Assembly: GCF_023195755.1 (NCBI RefSeq)
Contig: NZ_CP096203.1
Span: forward strand, 1,240,001-1,304,000
From: Chryseobacterium nepalense
Lineage (GTDB): Bacteria; Bacteroidota; Bacteroidia; Flavobacteriales; Weeksellaceae
Direction of reading: 5' to 3'
DNA length: 64,000 nucleotides
The notes beneath the pieces were generated by a model, which was not told the origin of the DNA, made no database searches, and saw nothing but the letters and a program-made list of their open reading frames with translations. The position numbers were made by a program, and so were the translations under genes. Position 1 is the stretch's first letter, and each line of letters starts with the position of its first letter. Positions 16,308-25,002 of this stretch are shown here, piece by piece.

Positions 16308-17062
16308 GTTTGGTTAAAGTTTTTATGTTAAAAGTTTTTTTTAAAAAGACACCTCAGCTTTCTTATTTATTGTTTAAATAAGACCATAAGAAACCCTAAA
16401 GACTTGTTTCAAGCCTTTGAAAGATGTTCATTACATTATTGTTTTTGATTTTTAGAAAAGCAGATCCGCCATTCTTAATCTTCATAACAGCATCCAGCCT
16501 TTCTGCTAAATATTACCTATCGTATTTTCCGTTGCTGCTATCAAATCAATGTTTTATAGGCGAGCCACTTCGTTTACCGACCAGTAATTCGTTTTAAAGA
16601 GCGCAACATTATATCTTATAAGATGATAAGTTTGTCTACAATGTGTATTAGCATGTGCAACAATCCTTACTGATAACTACAATTAATCGATATTTTATAT
16701 GTTAACAGTTACAATATTTATATTTCGGCTTGCTTTTTTATTATTGGCAATAAGGAAATATTTAGGAAAGCAGTTTCATTTCTGCAATGAATAAAAAACA
16801 ACCGCATTTCATTCACCATCACACACCACAACACGCATCAAACTCATTAAAACAAGTACAAAAAGCGCAATTTTTACATTTATAAAAACCAGAAATATTT
16901 TTTTTGTTCGTTTAAGCGCCAAACAAAACAAAAAGAGGAAATCTAATTTTTTAAAGTCCTTAAGTACAGAAAAAGCATTTAAACCATTGATTATAAATAG
17001 ATATTTAATTCAAATAAAGTTTCTAAACTTCAAATAAAAATTAAATCATCAATATAATTTTG

Positions 17063-17070
17063 TATATTTG
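17063..17070 (+). promoter_or_regulatory. Bacteroidota -7 box (TATATTTG) upstream of the S24 repressor
   Basis: TATATTTG matches the TAnnTTTG -7 consensus and lies ~110 bp upstream of the repressor start. No clear -33 TTG was seen at the usual spacing. The minus-strand equivalent at 17102-17095 overlaps the edge of the candidate operator, so divergent overlapping promoters are possible. Confidence 0.45.
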
Positions 17071-17102
17071 CAGTGTTCCATCTTAACTGTGAAACAAATA
17101 TA

Positions 17103-17115
17103 CGAACAATGTTCG
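17103..17115. promoter_or_regulatory. Candidate operator: palindrome CGAACA-A-TGTTCG
   Basis: The two 6-bp arms are exact reverse complements around a single central base. It lies between the -7 box and the start codon of the S24-family repressor and abuts a minus-strand -7-like box. This is the expected place for an autoregulatory operator of a LexA/CI-like protein. TGTTC-type half-sites lie nearby. Confidence 0.5.
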
Positions 17116-17181
17116 CTTTTAAAAAAATAATTATGAATATTTTTCGTAATTTTTTTACACAATGACCATAAACACATCAAA

Positions 17182-17847
17182 ATGAACTATTTAGAATTCA
17201 AAGAAATCAGGAAAAAGCTTAATATGAAGCAGGCCGAGATCGCAAAATCCATAGGAGTCGGCACCAGAGCCGTACAATACTGGGAAAAAGGCGAACGGAA
17301 AATACCTGAAACCACGGCTTATTTCATTACCAATCTCCTGTTGAACCAAGAGAAAAAACAAAATGAAGACAGTGCCTCGCCGCTTGCTTTTTCAGACCTG
17401 AAGATAATGAATGTCCCTCTGGCCAATCAATATGCACAAGCAGGATATCTCAGCAGATTTGCTGACGAAGAATATATAGAAAGTCTCCCTACAATTCCTT
17501 TTACCGACGATGTTGAGCACCGCGGTGAGTACATGTGTTTTGAAGTGAGAGGAGACAGTATGGACGACGGATCCTACGAAAGCTACCTGGAAGGTGATAT
17601 CATTTTATGCAGGAGTATAAGACAAGATTACTGGATGAGTAAGCTGCATTATGATAAATGGGATTTTGTAATTGTTCATAAAGAAAAAGGCATTCTGGTA
17701 AAACGAATCATTAACCATGATGTTGAAAAAGGCATTATTACCCTGCACTCTCTTAATGAATATTACGATGATTTTGAAATCCATCTTCAGGATGTTGCCA
17801 AACTGTTCAACATCATCAGTACAAGACGTAAGAATAACAGAAGATAA
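17182..17847 (+). CDS. Phage-type transcriptional repressor: HTH plus S24 (LexA-like) peptidase domain
   Basis: 221 residues. Residues 5-45 are an XRE-type helix-turn-helix (RKKLNMKQAEIAKSIGVGT, RAVQYWEKGERKIPE). Residues ~85-215 are an S24/LexA-like self-cleaving domain with Ala87-Gly88 as a candidate cleavage site, catalytic Ser126 in VRGDSMDDGS, the EGDIILC strand and Lys174 in GILVKRI. Such repressors cleave themselves when RecA is activated and so release SOS-controlled prophage genes. It is the only rightward gene in the accessory island and diverges from the small HTH, holin-like and cargo genes. I infer that it controls part of the eCIS locus in response to DNA damage, by analogy with tailocin regulation. 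Family assignment is firm; targets are inferred. Confidence 0.9.
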   Translation: MNYLEFKEIRKKLNMKQAEIAKSIGVGTRAVQYWEKGERKIPETTAYFITNLLLNQEKKQNEDSASPLAFSDLKIMNVPLANQYAQAGYLSRFADEEYIESLPTIPFTDDVEHRGEYMCFEVRGDSMDDGSYESYLEGDIILCRSIRQDYWMSKLHYDKWDFVIVHKEKGILVKRIINHDVEKGIITLHSLNEYYDDFEIHLQDVAKLFNIISTRRKNNRR

Positions 17848-17857
17848 AGAGATCTGA

Positions 17858-17894
17858 CTTAATAAAATCCTCACAAACGGAGGATTTTATTAAG
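17858..17894. terminator. Bidirectional terminator between convergent genes
   Basis: CTTAATAAAATCCTC (17858-17872) pairs perfectly over 15 bp with GAGGATTTTATTAAG (17880-17894) around a 7-nt loop. It lies between the repressor stop (17847) and the end of the leftward fibre-like gene (17918). GATCTGA/TCAGATC can extend the stem beyond a bulge. Confidence 0.85.
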
Positions 17895-17917
17895 ATATAC
17901 TCAGATCATGCTTCTTA

Positions 17918-18853
17918 TCAGGTTGCACAATTATATGATGTTGAAATACTGGTTATCAGGCCACTGGAAGGGTCTACATTATAAATTTTACTTCCGTTAT
18001 AACTTCCGAACCTCACCCATCTGATCCCCCTGTCTTTAAAGCCACTGCTGGCTACACCCGTATCAAAGCTACCCAGGTTCGCCGGGATTGCCGGTGTAAT
18101 ACCATCGCTCAGGTAAATATAGCTTCCTTCCTGCGGAAAAGGTGTTGTAAGACTGATTGTTTTCTTCAAAACGCCTTCGCTCCAGCAAATACTTGCGCCG
18201 GACTCATTGCTATTGGTGGGATCTTTAAATTTCGCCGAAACACAGAAAGCATCCGCAAAAGTATAAGGTGCTTTTTTAATGACCCATCTTTTGGATTCAA
18301 ACTGAAATACATTAGACCAGTCTGAAATTCCGGCTGGAGATAAGCAATGTTTTCTGGCCCTCATATAAAGAGATGTATTTTCAGGAATATTTCCGCCGTC
18401 CATATAAACATTTTCAAGCGGAGTGTAATCAAAATCTACCCTGAAGTGAATAACATCATTAAAGTCCGGATCTGTTGCTATCTGATATTCCGGTGTATCA
18501 AGATTTATATCATCCACCATGTAATCCATTACAATCTGCCCGTTTTCTCGTACCTCTACATTTTTTATAGCCGGTGTTTCGCAGACGGACGTTCCACAAT
18601 TACCAATTTTGAAAGAACTTACTTTTCTGGTAACAACTCCTGAAGCTGTTAACTCTACTACCAATTCGTATTCCCCGGATTTTATAATTGCAGGAAGGAT
18701 TACCAAACCTCCATTAGACGGTACCGGAGTGATATTGAACACCGTATATGGATCTGCCGAATCCTTTATTTTGTAGGACGCGACTGCACCCGTTATAGGA
18801 ACGGAAGAGGTATAATGTACCTCAAATGAAATATTGCATGTTGCTATTGCCAT
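17918..18853 (-). CDS. Fibre-like beta-rich protein at the distal end of the eCIS structural operon
   Basis: 311 residues, no signal peptide (MAIATCNISFEVHYTSS start). It reads as successive Ig/fibronectin III-like beta domains: residues ~1-90 (VPITGAVASYKIKDSADPY, LVVELTASG), ~95-195 (IKNVEVRENGQIVMDYMVDD, RARKHCLSPAGISDWSNVF, a typical Fn3-like ending) and a C-terminal domain (RWVRFGSYNGSKIYNVDP) with several Cys. It is the last leftward gene before a strong terminator and follows two large proteins with similar C-terminal Ig-like modules. An appendage or adhesin role in the particle is inferred. No defined family was recognised. Confidence 0.55.
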   Translation of the reverse strand: MAIATCNISFEVHYTSSVPITGAVASYKIKDSADPYTVFNITPVPSNGGLVILPAIIKSGEYELVVELTASGVVTRKVSSFKIGNCGTSVCETPAIKNVEVRENGQIVMDYMVDDINLDTPEYQIATDPDFNDVIHFRVDFDYTPLENVYMDGGNIPENTSLYMRARKHCLSPAGISDWSNVFQFESKRWVIKKAPYTFADAFCVSAKFKDPTNSNESGASICWSEGVLKKTISLTTPFPQEGSYIYLSDGITPAIPANLGSFDTGVASSGFKDRGIRWVRFGSYNGSKIYNVDPSSGLITSISTSYNCAT

Positions 18854-18886
18854 TATATTATATTTTTTTATTTATCGGTATAAAAA

Positions 18887-18922
18887 GAGGTGTTTAAAAA
18901 CTCTTAATAATTAAAACACCTC
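18887..18922 (-). terminator. Possible intra-operon hairpin (GAGGTGTTT/AAACACCTC)
   Basis: A 9-bp stem with a long loop lies between the end of the 19000-21624 gene and the start of the 17918-18853 gene. It may weaken read-through so that the distal gene is made in smaller amounts, or stabilise the upstream mRNA. Confidence 0.4.
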
Positions 18923-18999
18923 CTAATAAGATTATACAGAAATCTGTACTTTAATATTACCTGCACTCAAGAGTAAGATGATATATTACAGATCATTAG

Positions 19000-21624
19000 C
19001 TATCCTTCGAATACACTTACCTGCACAAGATCGGTAGCAAAAGCACCACTATGAGGATCAATAACCGTGAGCTTAAATTCGTAAGTGCCGATGATAAGGT
19101 TTTTCACTATTAAAGAAGGTTTATTAACATCCATAAGCGTTACTGCAGGACCCTGTGTCTGTATCCAAGAATAATACAATGTATCCGCTCCCGATCCGCT
19201 TCCTGTCAATACAAAGGAATTTTTAGATAAAGGGAACCTTTGGAAATCTCCTGCTTCAGCTCTGATAGTTGGCATTACGCCTTCGCAGCAATTTCCTTTT
19301 GGGAATGAAATATCATCAATGGTTGTAACGGGACCATTATACCAATTTCTGATCGTAATGATCTGAGTACAGCCGTTGCTATTTACATTCACGGTTATTA
19401 CAGGAATTTCAGCCGGATTCAAATCGTAATAAATGTAGTTTACATTTCCTTCTCCATCAGGTTTCAGATTGACAAAATTACCATTCTGCAAGAAGTCCCA
19501 ATTGTAATCATAGGTTGTAAATCCTGTTCCCGAAATTTTAAATTTCACTTTTGTCTCGTTGGAATCTCCCGACGGATAAATAACTGAAGCCACCTCAATA
19601 TGTACATCAGATTCCTTATTCACCTTGATAGTGCAACTGGTAGGCTTTCCGTTAACCGTGAAAACGATGGCTTTTCCATATAATTGCGGGCTTACCCGAG
19701 AAGGATTAAAGACATATTGTCCGCCGGCTGATTGTTCTACGCCACCATCCAAGCCTGAAGTGACAACCGCTTTTACATCTCCGTTCATAGGATACACGGT
19801 AAATGGTATTGAGCCAGCTTTAGCACAAATAACCGTAGTTGGAAGTGTTAATTTAACATCAATTTTCGGGGTGCAGCAAATGTAAGGAAGTGAAAAATCT
19901 GCAAAAACCACCGGGTTTTCTGATGACTCGTACATAATAATAAAAGTGCCGCCTTTTTCCACTCCGCGCCTGTGCTCCAGTCCGGGATGTTTTTCTACAT
20001 ATTCATTGAAATATGCCTTAAACATGTCTTTATTATCTATAAGCTCTTCCAAAGACAACATCATCACATCAAATCCCAACTGTTTTTCATCCCTGATCTG
20101 GTTTAGCATATTGAAAGCTTTTTCATAATGCATTCCCTGATGTCCTTCTATATTATAAAATGAGTTTTTGTCTATATTAAACAGTAGAGGTTCCTGAATA
20201 TGCACATCCGTCGACAACCAATTATTGAAGGCTAAATTATCTCTGTATGAACGATTGCCTGTTTTATCATAGTTCCAGGTTTTCAGGAATTCTTCACTGA
20301 TTGTGTAGTAGAAAGGAACCGCTTTATTACTAAGGGGATTTAATTTCTGTGACGGAGTGATTTTAATCTGTGCACTGCCGTTATCAGCAACCGTAAAGTT
20401 TCTGAAATTCTGTACCTGCTGTGTAAAACGGCTGATCAGCAATTGTACTCTTGCAGAGTTTTTTTCATCATCCAAAACGGATGAATTGTAAAACCGGTGT
20501 CTTGAAAAATCCAGTTGCTTAACCGGAACCAGTTTTCCCAACATAATGTGTTTGGGAAAAGAATTCAGGTCCGGAAGATTTACCGTAAATGCTTTAGGAA
20601 GTAACTTTATAATTTCACTATAAGTATCTGATAAATCTTTGATCACATCATATGCATACTGAAAACCCGCATTTTGACCGAGAAAGCTTTCCAATGTGTT
20701 TTTAAATCCCTGATAATTAACAGCAGGAAGCCCTATTAGCTGAGCAATTGCATTGATTTTTTCGAAAATAACTTTACCATACTGATTGTTCTCCAAAACA
20801 TCAGCATACAAACTTTTTATATCAGAAGATAAAAAAGATGCATTAACGCCCTGTTCTGCAATAAGTTTTTCTACAATAACACGCTCCTGCTTCCCATATT
20901 TAAGGATATCTTCTATAAATAACGGATGAGGCTGGATACGATCCATCGGAGCCGGTACAAGCGCTCCGCTATCCGGATCTTTTACAAGAACATTTTCTCC
21001 AAGAATATTGATAATACCTTCAGCGGTAGTAACCAATACTTTGAGATTCCGGATCTGCTGAACACCGTGATTGTCACAGTCTACTCCCCTGCAGGGTTTA
21101 ATTTCCTTTTCGTAGCTTTCAAGATAAAGAAGGACATATTTATCCTCCAAACCGGCAAGATTACTGATGGGTTGAAAATCCGAATTTGCTTCCTTTGCCG
21201 TAGCCAGCTCCCAAAGTTCAATTTGATTGCCAAGTCCATTATTTTTACGAAATGGCTTATATTTCACTTTGAAATCCTCGTATACTTTAAAATGTGTGAA
21301 GTCTTTGTTTTGTATATCAATGGTTTTCAGTTCACTTACATATAAATCTTCACTAATCGCATTGGTATTGCTTAAAGTCAGCAAATCACCATCTGTCGTT
21401 ACCGCTATTCCTTGCGAAAGGCGTATGCTGCTCAGGAGTTTATCGGCATAAATAAGATCCGGTTTGAAACCGCAAACAATACCCACCCCCTGAAGCATCA
21501 CTCTGGATAAACGGTCCTGATCTTCAAAAAAGTCTAAAAACTCATTGAACTGGGGATGCTTTACATACTGTCCTTTACTGAATTTACGGTACTGGGTTGA
21601 TATATTACTTAATTGATTATTCAT
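19000..21624 (-). CDS. Large eCIS surface protein with a C-terminal PKD/Ig-like domain (paralogue of 21750-24989)
   Basis: 874 residues. The first ~560 residues parallel the 1079-residue neighbour throughout: both open with TQYRKF..., FEDQDR.SR..L.GVG and CGF, share QGAGVTTDGD/QGIAVTTDGDLLTL, YLESY.....PC...DCDN.G and FNSFPKH..LG, and end the common part with EHGGTF and DFSLPY.CC. The C-terminal third differs: Ig-like strands and, from about 770 on, a PKD-like domain (FVLTGSGSGADTLYYSWIQT, GTYEFKLTVIDPHSGAFATD). No signal peptide, so export is through the particle or cell lysis. Position after the Afp12-like baseplate gene suggests fibre or baseplate-peripheral proteins in the Afp13 slot, with a common base and variable tip. 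This is inferred from context. Confidence 0.6.
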   Translation of the reverse strand: MNNQLSNISTQYRKFSKGQYVKHPQFNEFLDFFEDQDRLSRVMLQGVGIVCGFKPDLIYADKLLSSIRLSQGIAVTTDGDLLTLSNTNAISEDLYVSELKTIDIQNKDFTHFKVYEDFKVKYKPFRKNNGLGNQIELWELATAKEANSDFQPISNLAGLEDKYVLLYLESYEKEIKPCRGVDCDNHGVQQIRNLKVLVTTAEGIINILGENVLVKDPDSGALVPAPMDRIQPHPLFIEDILKYGKQERVIVEKLIAEQGVNASFLSSDIKSLYADVLENNQYGKVIFEKINAIAQLIGLPAVNYQGFKNTLESFLGQNAGFQYAYDVIKDLSDTYSEIIKLLPKAFTVNLPDLNSFPKHIMLGKLVPVKQLDFSRHRFYNSSVLDDEKNSARVQLLISRFTQQVQNFRNFTVADNGSAQIKITPSQKLNPLSNKAVPFYYTISEEFLKTWNYDKTGNRSYRDNLAFNNWLSTDVHIQEPLLFNIDKNSFYNIEGHQGMHYEKAFNMLNQIRDEKQLGFDVMMLSLEELIDNKDMFKAYFNEYVEKHPGLEHRRGVEKGGTFIIMYESSENPVVFADFSLPYICCTPKIDVKLTLPTTVICAKAGSIPFTVYPMNGDVKAVVTSGLDGGVEQSAGGQYVFNPSRVSPQLYGKAIVFTVNGKPTSCTIKVNKESDVHIEVASVIYPSGDSNETKVKFKISGTGFTTYDYNWDFLQNGNFVNLKPDGEGNVNYIYYDLNPAEIPVITVNVNSNGCTQIITIRNWYNGPVTTIDDISFPKGNCCEGVMPTIRAEAGDFQRFPLSKNSFVLTGSGSGADTLYYSWIQTQGPAVTLMDVNKPSLIVKNLIIGTYEFKLTVIDPHSGAFATDLVQVSVFEG

Positions 21625-21665
21625 TATTATTAATTTTTTAATGATTTATGAAAAAGCTTTATAAG

Positions 21666-21697
21666 CTTCTCAGGCAGAAAATTTTCTGCCCAAGAAG
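21666..21697 (-). terminator. Hairpin between paralogous fibre-like genes
   Basis: GGCAGAAAATTTTCTGCC (21673-21690) is a perfect palindrome, with CTTCT and AGAAG pairing outside a 2-nt interior loop. It lies in the gap between the 21750 stop and the 21624 start. There is no long T-run, so attenuation or mRNA stabilisation is as likely as termination. Confidence 0.4.
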
Positions 21698-21749
21698 TAT
21701 ATCATCACGATAGAATATGATATTCTGATCATGTGATGTCTTTATCATA

Positions 21750-24700
21750 TTAACCTCCACAACCATTTATAATTGCAGTTTGAATAGCACTTGCATTGTA
21801 GCTGGTGTTCCATGAACCTCCGGTTCCGTTGGCAAGCTCTTTCCAGATGTATTTTCCTTCTATCTGCTGCTCTACGCCAGCTCCCAGCACAATTACCTTG
21901 ATGGACTTGGAAAGGCAAACTGTTTTCAGCCTGTTAATTTCTGTTACATCCAGTCCGTTTGCAGTATCATCATTACCTCCAGGTACAATATCTGTTATAA
22001 TGATCACATATTTGGCCACGCCATTTCTGAATGCACCGGCGAAATCATGCTCTACCACTCTGCTTAATGCCATATCGGTAGGTTCCGGACCTCCCTCTCC
22101 CCATCCGAGGCTAAGGCCTCCGGTAGGATTATTAATTTTACCAAGCTGACTGGTAAATGTGGAAACATTATTTTCTGACATAACCTCCATTGCCGTAATC
22201 CACTGGTATTTTGAACCAATTCCCGTATTAACAAATCTCTGGGCTGCCGGCAGGCTTGTGTATGCCGCTGCTGAGCTATAGCCCGAATTTGTTCTGGAAT
22301 TTGTTTCATCCGCCAGTACGATACCCAATCTGTATGGATTAGGAGACGACTGATTCTGTATTGTTGTTATAATACTACCCGCTCCGGTTTTAGCAGCCTC
22401 AATCTGACCTCCCATACTCGCCGTATAATCAAATATGAAAACTACATCCATACCTGAATTACATGGTGGCGGACCAATTCTGACAGTTACTGTTGCTATG
22501 TTACTGTCTAATTCGCCATCATTTATATGATAGGTAAAGGAATCTAAAAGAGTGTTTGATCCGTTATGAGTATATCTGATTTTGCCATCAGGTCTCAGTG
22601 TTGCTGTTCCGTAAGCCGGCTGAGTGTCTATAATAACGGATAACGGTGTATTTCCTAAATCGTAATCATTATCTTTAACAGCAATGTCCACATGTTCGTT
22701 ATTTGCTACGGAAGCATGGTCGTTTACAGCTACCGGAGGAGATTTAACCGTAATAAATACCGTAGCAATATTACTATCATCTCTGCCGTCATTAACACAA
22801 TACGTGAATGAGTCTTCAAGATTAGCAGAACCATCATGGGTATATTTGAATGTTCCATTGCTGTTCAATATTACTGATCCATGTGAAGGATTTGATTTTT
22901 TAATTACGGTGAGTGCATCATTATCCGCATCATAATCATTATCTAAAACAGGTATTGTTACAGATTGTCCGATCAGGCATGAAGCTTTGTCGTCTTTGGC
23001 AATTGGCGGAATATTAGGCTTTTCTTTTGAGCAGCACAGGTAAGGTAAAGAGAAATCTGCCAGAACCTGGTTGTTGGCTTCCGACCAGTACAGCAATACA
23101 AATGTACCTCCGTGTTCTACACCGGCAAGATGTTCCAAACCTGATTTTCGGTCTAAGAACTCACTTAAAAGTTCACTTACTACATCATCTTTTTTAGGAT
23201 CCTGCCTTACTACAGTAACACCTTCTCCTTCTTTGGAAAACTCAGCTTTATTAAGCAGTTTTAATTTTTCATCCAGTTTTGAGATTGTGAGAAGGGTATT
23301 TCGCGAATCGCTTTTTTCCCTGCTGATATCGGAGGAAATTGATATTAGATGTTTTCTCAGGTCATCAATGGATACGGTTTCTTTATCCGGCTCAACGGGA
23401 GTTTCCCCTTTTTGCAAAACCAACGCGATTACATCAAAAGCCAATCCGTATTTTGTTTTGATATCATTGATGTTCTGCATCGCGGTTCTGTATGGCATTC
23501 CAATATGACCTTCGATTCTGTAGAAATCATTATCATCAATATTATAACTTAAAGGATCCTGAATAAAATCATCACCTGCAAGATTTCCCGTATGATAACT
23601 TAGGTTGTAAGTTTCCCTGTCGGTTTTAGTTTTTTCATAGTTCCATTTATTCAACAACAAGCTGTCGACATTATAATAGTACGGAATAGCTTTATCACCT
23701 AATCTGACATACTGATTGGAAGGAGTAATTTTAACAGGTCCGATATAAGACTGAAATCCATTGATTTTCTGCACAAAACGATTGGCAAGCATAATCACTC
23801 TTTCATAATTTTCATCCTCTGTTGTGGTTACCGGTGAGTGGTAGAAACTGTGACGGTAAAGGGTATCCTCCCCTAATTCCAGTGATGCTCCTACACGGCC
23901 CAGCAAAAGGTGTTTCGGAAATGAATTGATATCCGGGCAGCATTCTGCATCAAGATGCAAAATAAGCCCCTTTATTTCATTGTAAGTATCAATTAAATCT
24001 TTCAGCAGATCATAGCGGTACTGATAATCCTCCAGTCTTGGAGTTTCCGCAGGATATAATACGGAAGTCAGTTTATCAATAAGCGCCTGGCCACTGAAAT
24101 TGAGATTTATATTGAAAACATCAGCAATTTTATTAAAACCGTCACTAAGCTGGGTAACGGTACTGAATGCGTTCTGGAACCTCATTTTAAGATCTGAAGG
24201 TCTTACAATGCTTTTATCAAGAATGACTCTTTTAGCCTCTAATTTAGGCAGCGTATCAAAAAGCAACTGATATGTATGATGAGCTTTATAAATAGTATCT
24301 TTTGCATCCCCCGAAGAGATCAGATTAAGCACCGCATCAGAGTCTGCCAAAAGCACTTTAAGATTAGAAACCTGCTCGGCACCGTTATTATCGCAATCTG
24401 CGTCCTGACATGGCGTTTCATCATTAGAATAGCTTTCCAGATACAGGATAATAACTTTGTTGTAAATGGTATTACCTAATTCTTTTACATTTCTGAAACC
24501 ACCGCCATTAGGAATCAGATTATATTCTTCCTGTGTAATTAATTCTAAAAGAGGGATCTGCTTATTGCCGATACGGAAATGTTTATATTCTACTTCATCC
24601 GTATAACTTTTATAATATTTGTAGCTGTTAGCGTCAAAATTTATGGCAACCTCAGAAGAAGTGCTTCCTTTTTTACGCAATGTAATAATATCCCCGTCTG

Positions 24701-24989
24701 TGGTAACTCCTGCTCCTTGAGAAATCACAACGCTATCATAATCCACCAGATCCAGTTTCTGCATCTGAGGAAGTTCCTCCATGAGAATTTCAGAACCTGA
24801 AAGCGAAAGAGGACTGAGGTAAATAGATTCAAAGCCGCAAGCCAATCCAACTCCGCTCAAACGGGTTCTGGACATCCTGTCCTGATCCTCAAAATAATCT
24901 ATAAATTCGTTTAGTTGCCCTTCAGTTAACGCCTGATTTTCGTTGAACTTTCTATATTGGGTTGTTACGTTATTTAATTTGGTATTCAT
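21750..24989 (-). CDS. Large eCIS surface protein with two cadherin/VCBS-like repeats and a C-terminal von Willebrand A domain
   Basis: 1079 residues. The N-terminal ~640 residues are shared with the 874-residue paralogue. Then come two tandem Ig-like repeats (~650-840) of the VCBS/cadherin-like type: each has D..VTIPVLDNDYD/HVDIAVKDNDYD, HGSVILNSNGTFKYTHDGS/YGTATLRPDGKIRYTHNGS, DSFTY..NDG..DSNIATV. Residues 843-1079 are a von Willebrand A domain with a MIDAS metal site in DYTAS (Asp854, Thr856, Ser858), a GGPEPTDMALSRVV segment and an IIITDIVPGG strand. vWA domains bind proteins or matrix through a divalent metal. As the most elaborate protein next to the baseplate genes, it is a good candidate for target recognition. 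Domains are clear; particle location is inferred. Confidence 0.7.
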   Translation of the reverse strand: MNTKLNNVTTQYRKFNENQALTEGQLNEFIDYFEDQDRMSRTRLSGVGLACGFESIYLSPLSLSGSEILMEELPQMQKLDLVDYDSVVISQGAGVTTDGDIITLRKKGSTSSEVAINFDANSYKYYKSYTDEVEYKHFRIGNKQIPLLELITQEEYNLIPNGGGFRNVKELGNTIYNKVIILYLESYSNDETPCQDADCDNNGAEQVSNLKVLLADSDAVLNLISSGDAKDTIYKAHHTYQLLFDTLPKLEAKRVILDKSIVRPSDLKMRFQNAFSTVTQLSDGFNKIADVFNINLNFSGQALIDKLTSVLYPAETPRLEDYQYRYDLLKDLIDTYNEIKGLILHLDAECCPDINSFPKHLLLGRVGASLELGEDTLYRHSFYHSPVTTTEDENYERVIMLANRFVQKINGFQSYIGPVKITPSNQYVRLGDKAIPYYYNVDSLLLNKWNYEKTKTDRETYNLSYHTGNLAGDDFIQDPLSYNIDDNDFYRIEGHIGMPYRTAMQNINDIKTKYGLAFDVIALVLQKGETPVEPDKETVSIDDLRKHLISISSDISREKSDSRNTLLTISKLDEKLKLLNKAEFSKEGEGVTVVRQDPKKDDVVSELLSEFLDRKSGLEHLAGVEHGGTFVLLYWSEANNQVLADFSLPYLCCSKEKPNIPPIAKDDKASCLIGQSVTIPVLDNDYDADNDALTVIKKSNPSHGSVILNSNGTFKYTHDGSANLEDSFTYCVNDGRDDSNIATVFITVKSPPVAVNDHASVANNEHVDIAVKDNDYDLGNTPLSVIIDTQPAYGTATLRPDGKIRYTHNGSNTLLDSFTYHINDGELDSNIATVTVRIGPPPCNSGMDVVFIFDYTASMGGQIEAAKTGAGSIITTIQNQSSPNPYRLGIVLADETNSRTNSGYSSAAAYTSLPAAQRFVNTGIGSKYQWITAMEVMSENNVSTFTSQLGKINNPTGGLSLGWGEGGPEPTDMALSRVVEHDFAGAFRNGVAKYVIIITDIVPGGNDDTANGLDVTEINRLKTVCLSKSIKVIVLGAGVEQQIEGKYIWKELANGTGGSWNTSYNASAIQTAIINGCGG

Positions 24990-25002
24990 TATTTATCAAT
25001 TT

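Larger units (their letters stand above)
16308..17181. other. Divergent control region between small HTH gene and S24 repressor
   Basis: 874 bp without a convincing gene. The right end holds a plus-strand -7 box (17063-17070), a perfect 13-bp palindrome (17103-17115), a minus-strand -7-like box CAAATATA (17095-17102) and further TGTTC half-sites (16905-16910 TGTTCG, 17074-17079 TGTTCC). The left ~500 bp is AT-rich with nothing recognised. Confidence 0.5.
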
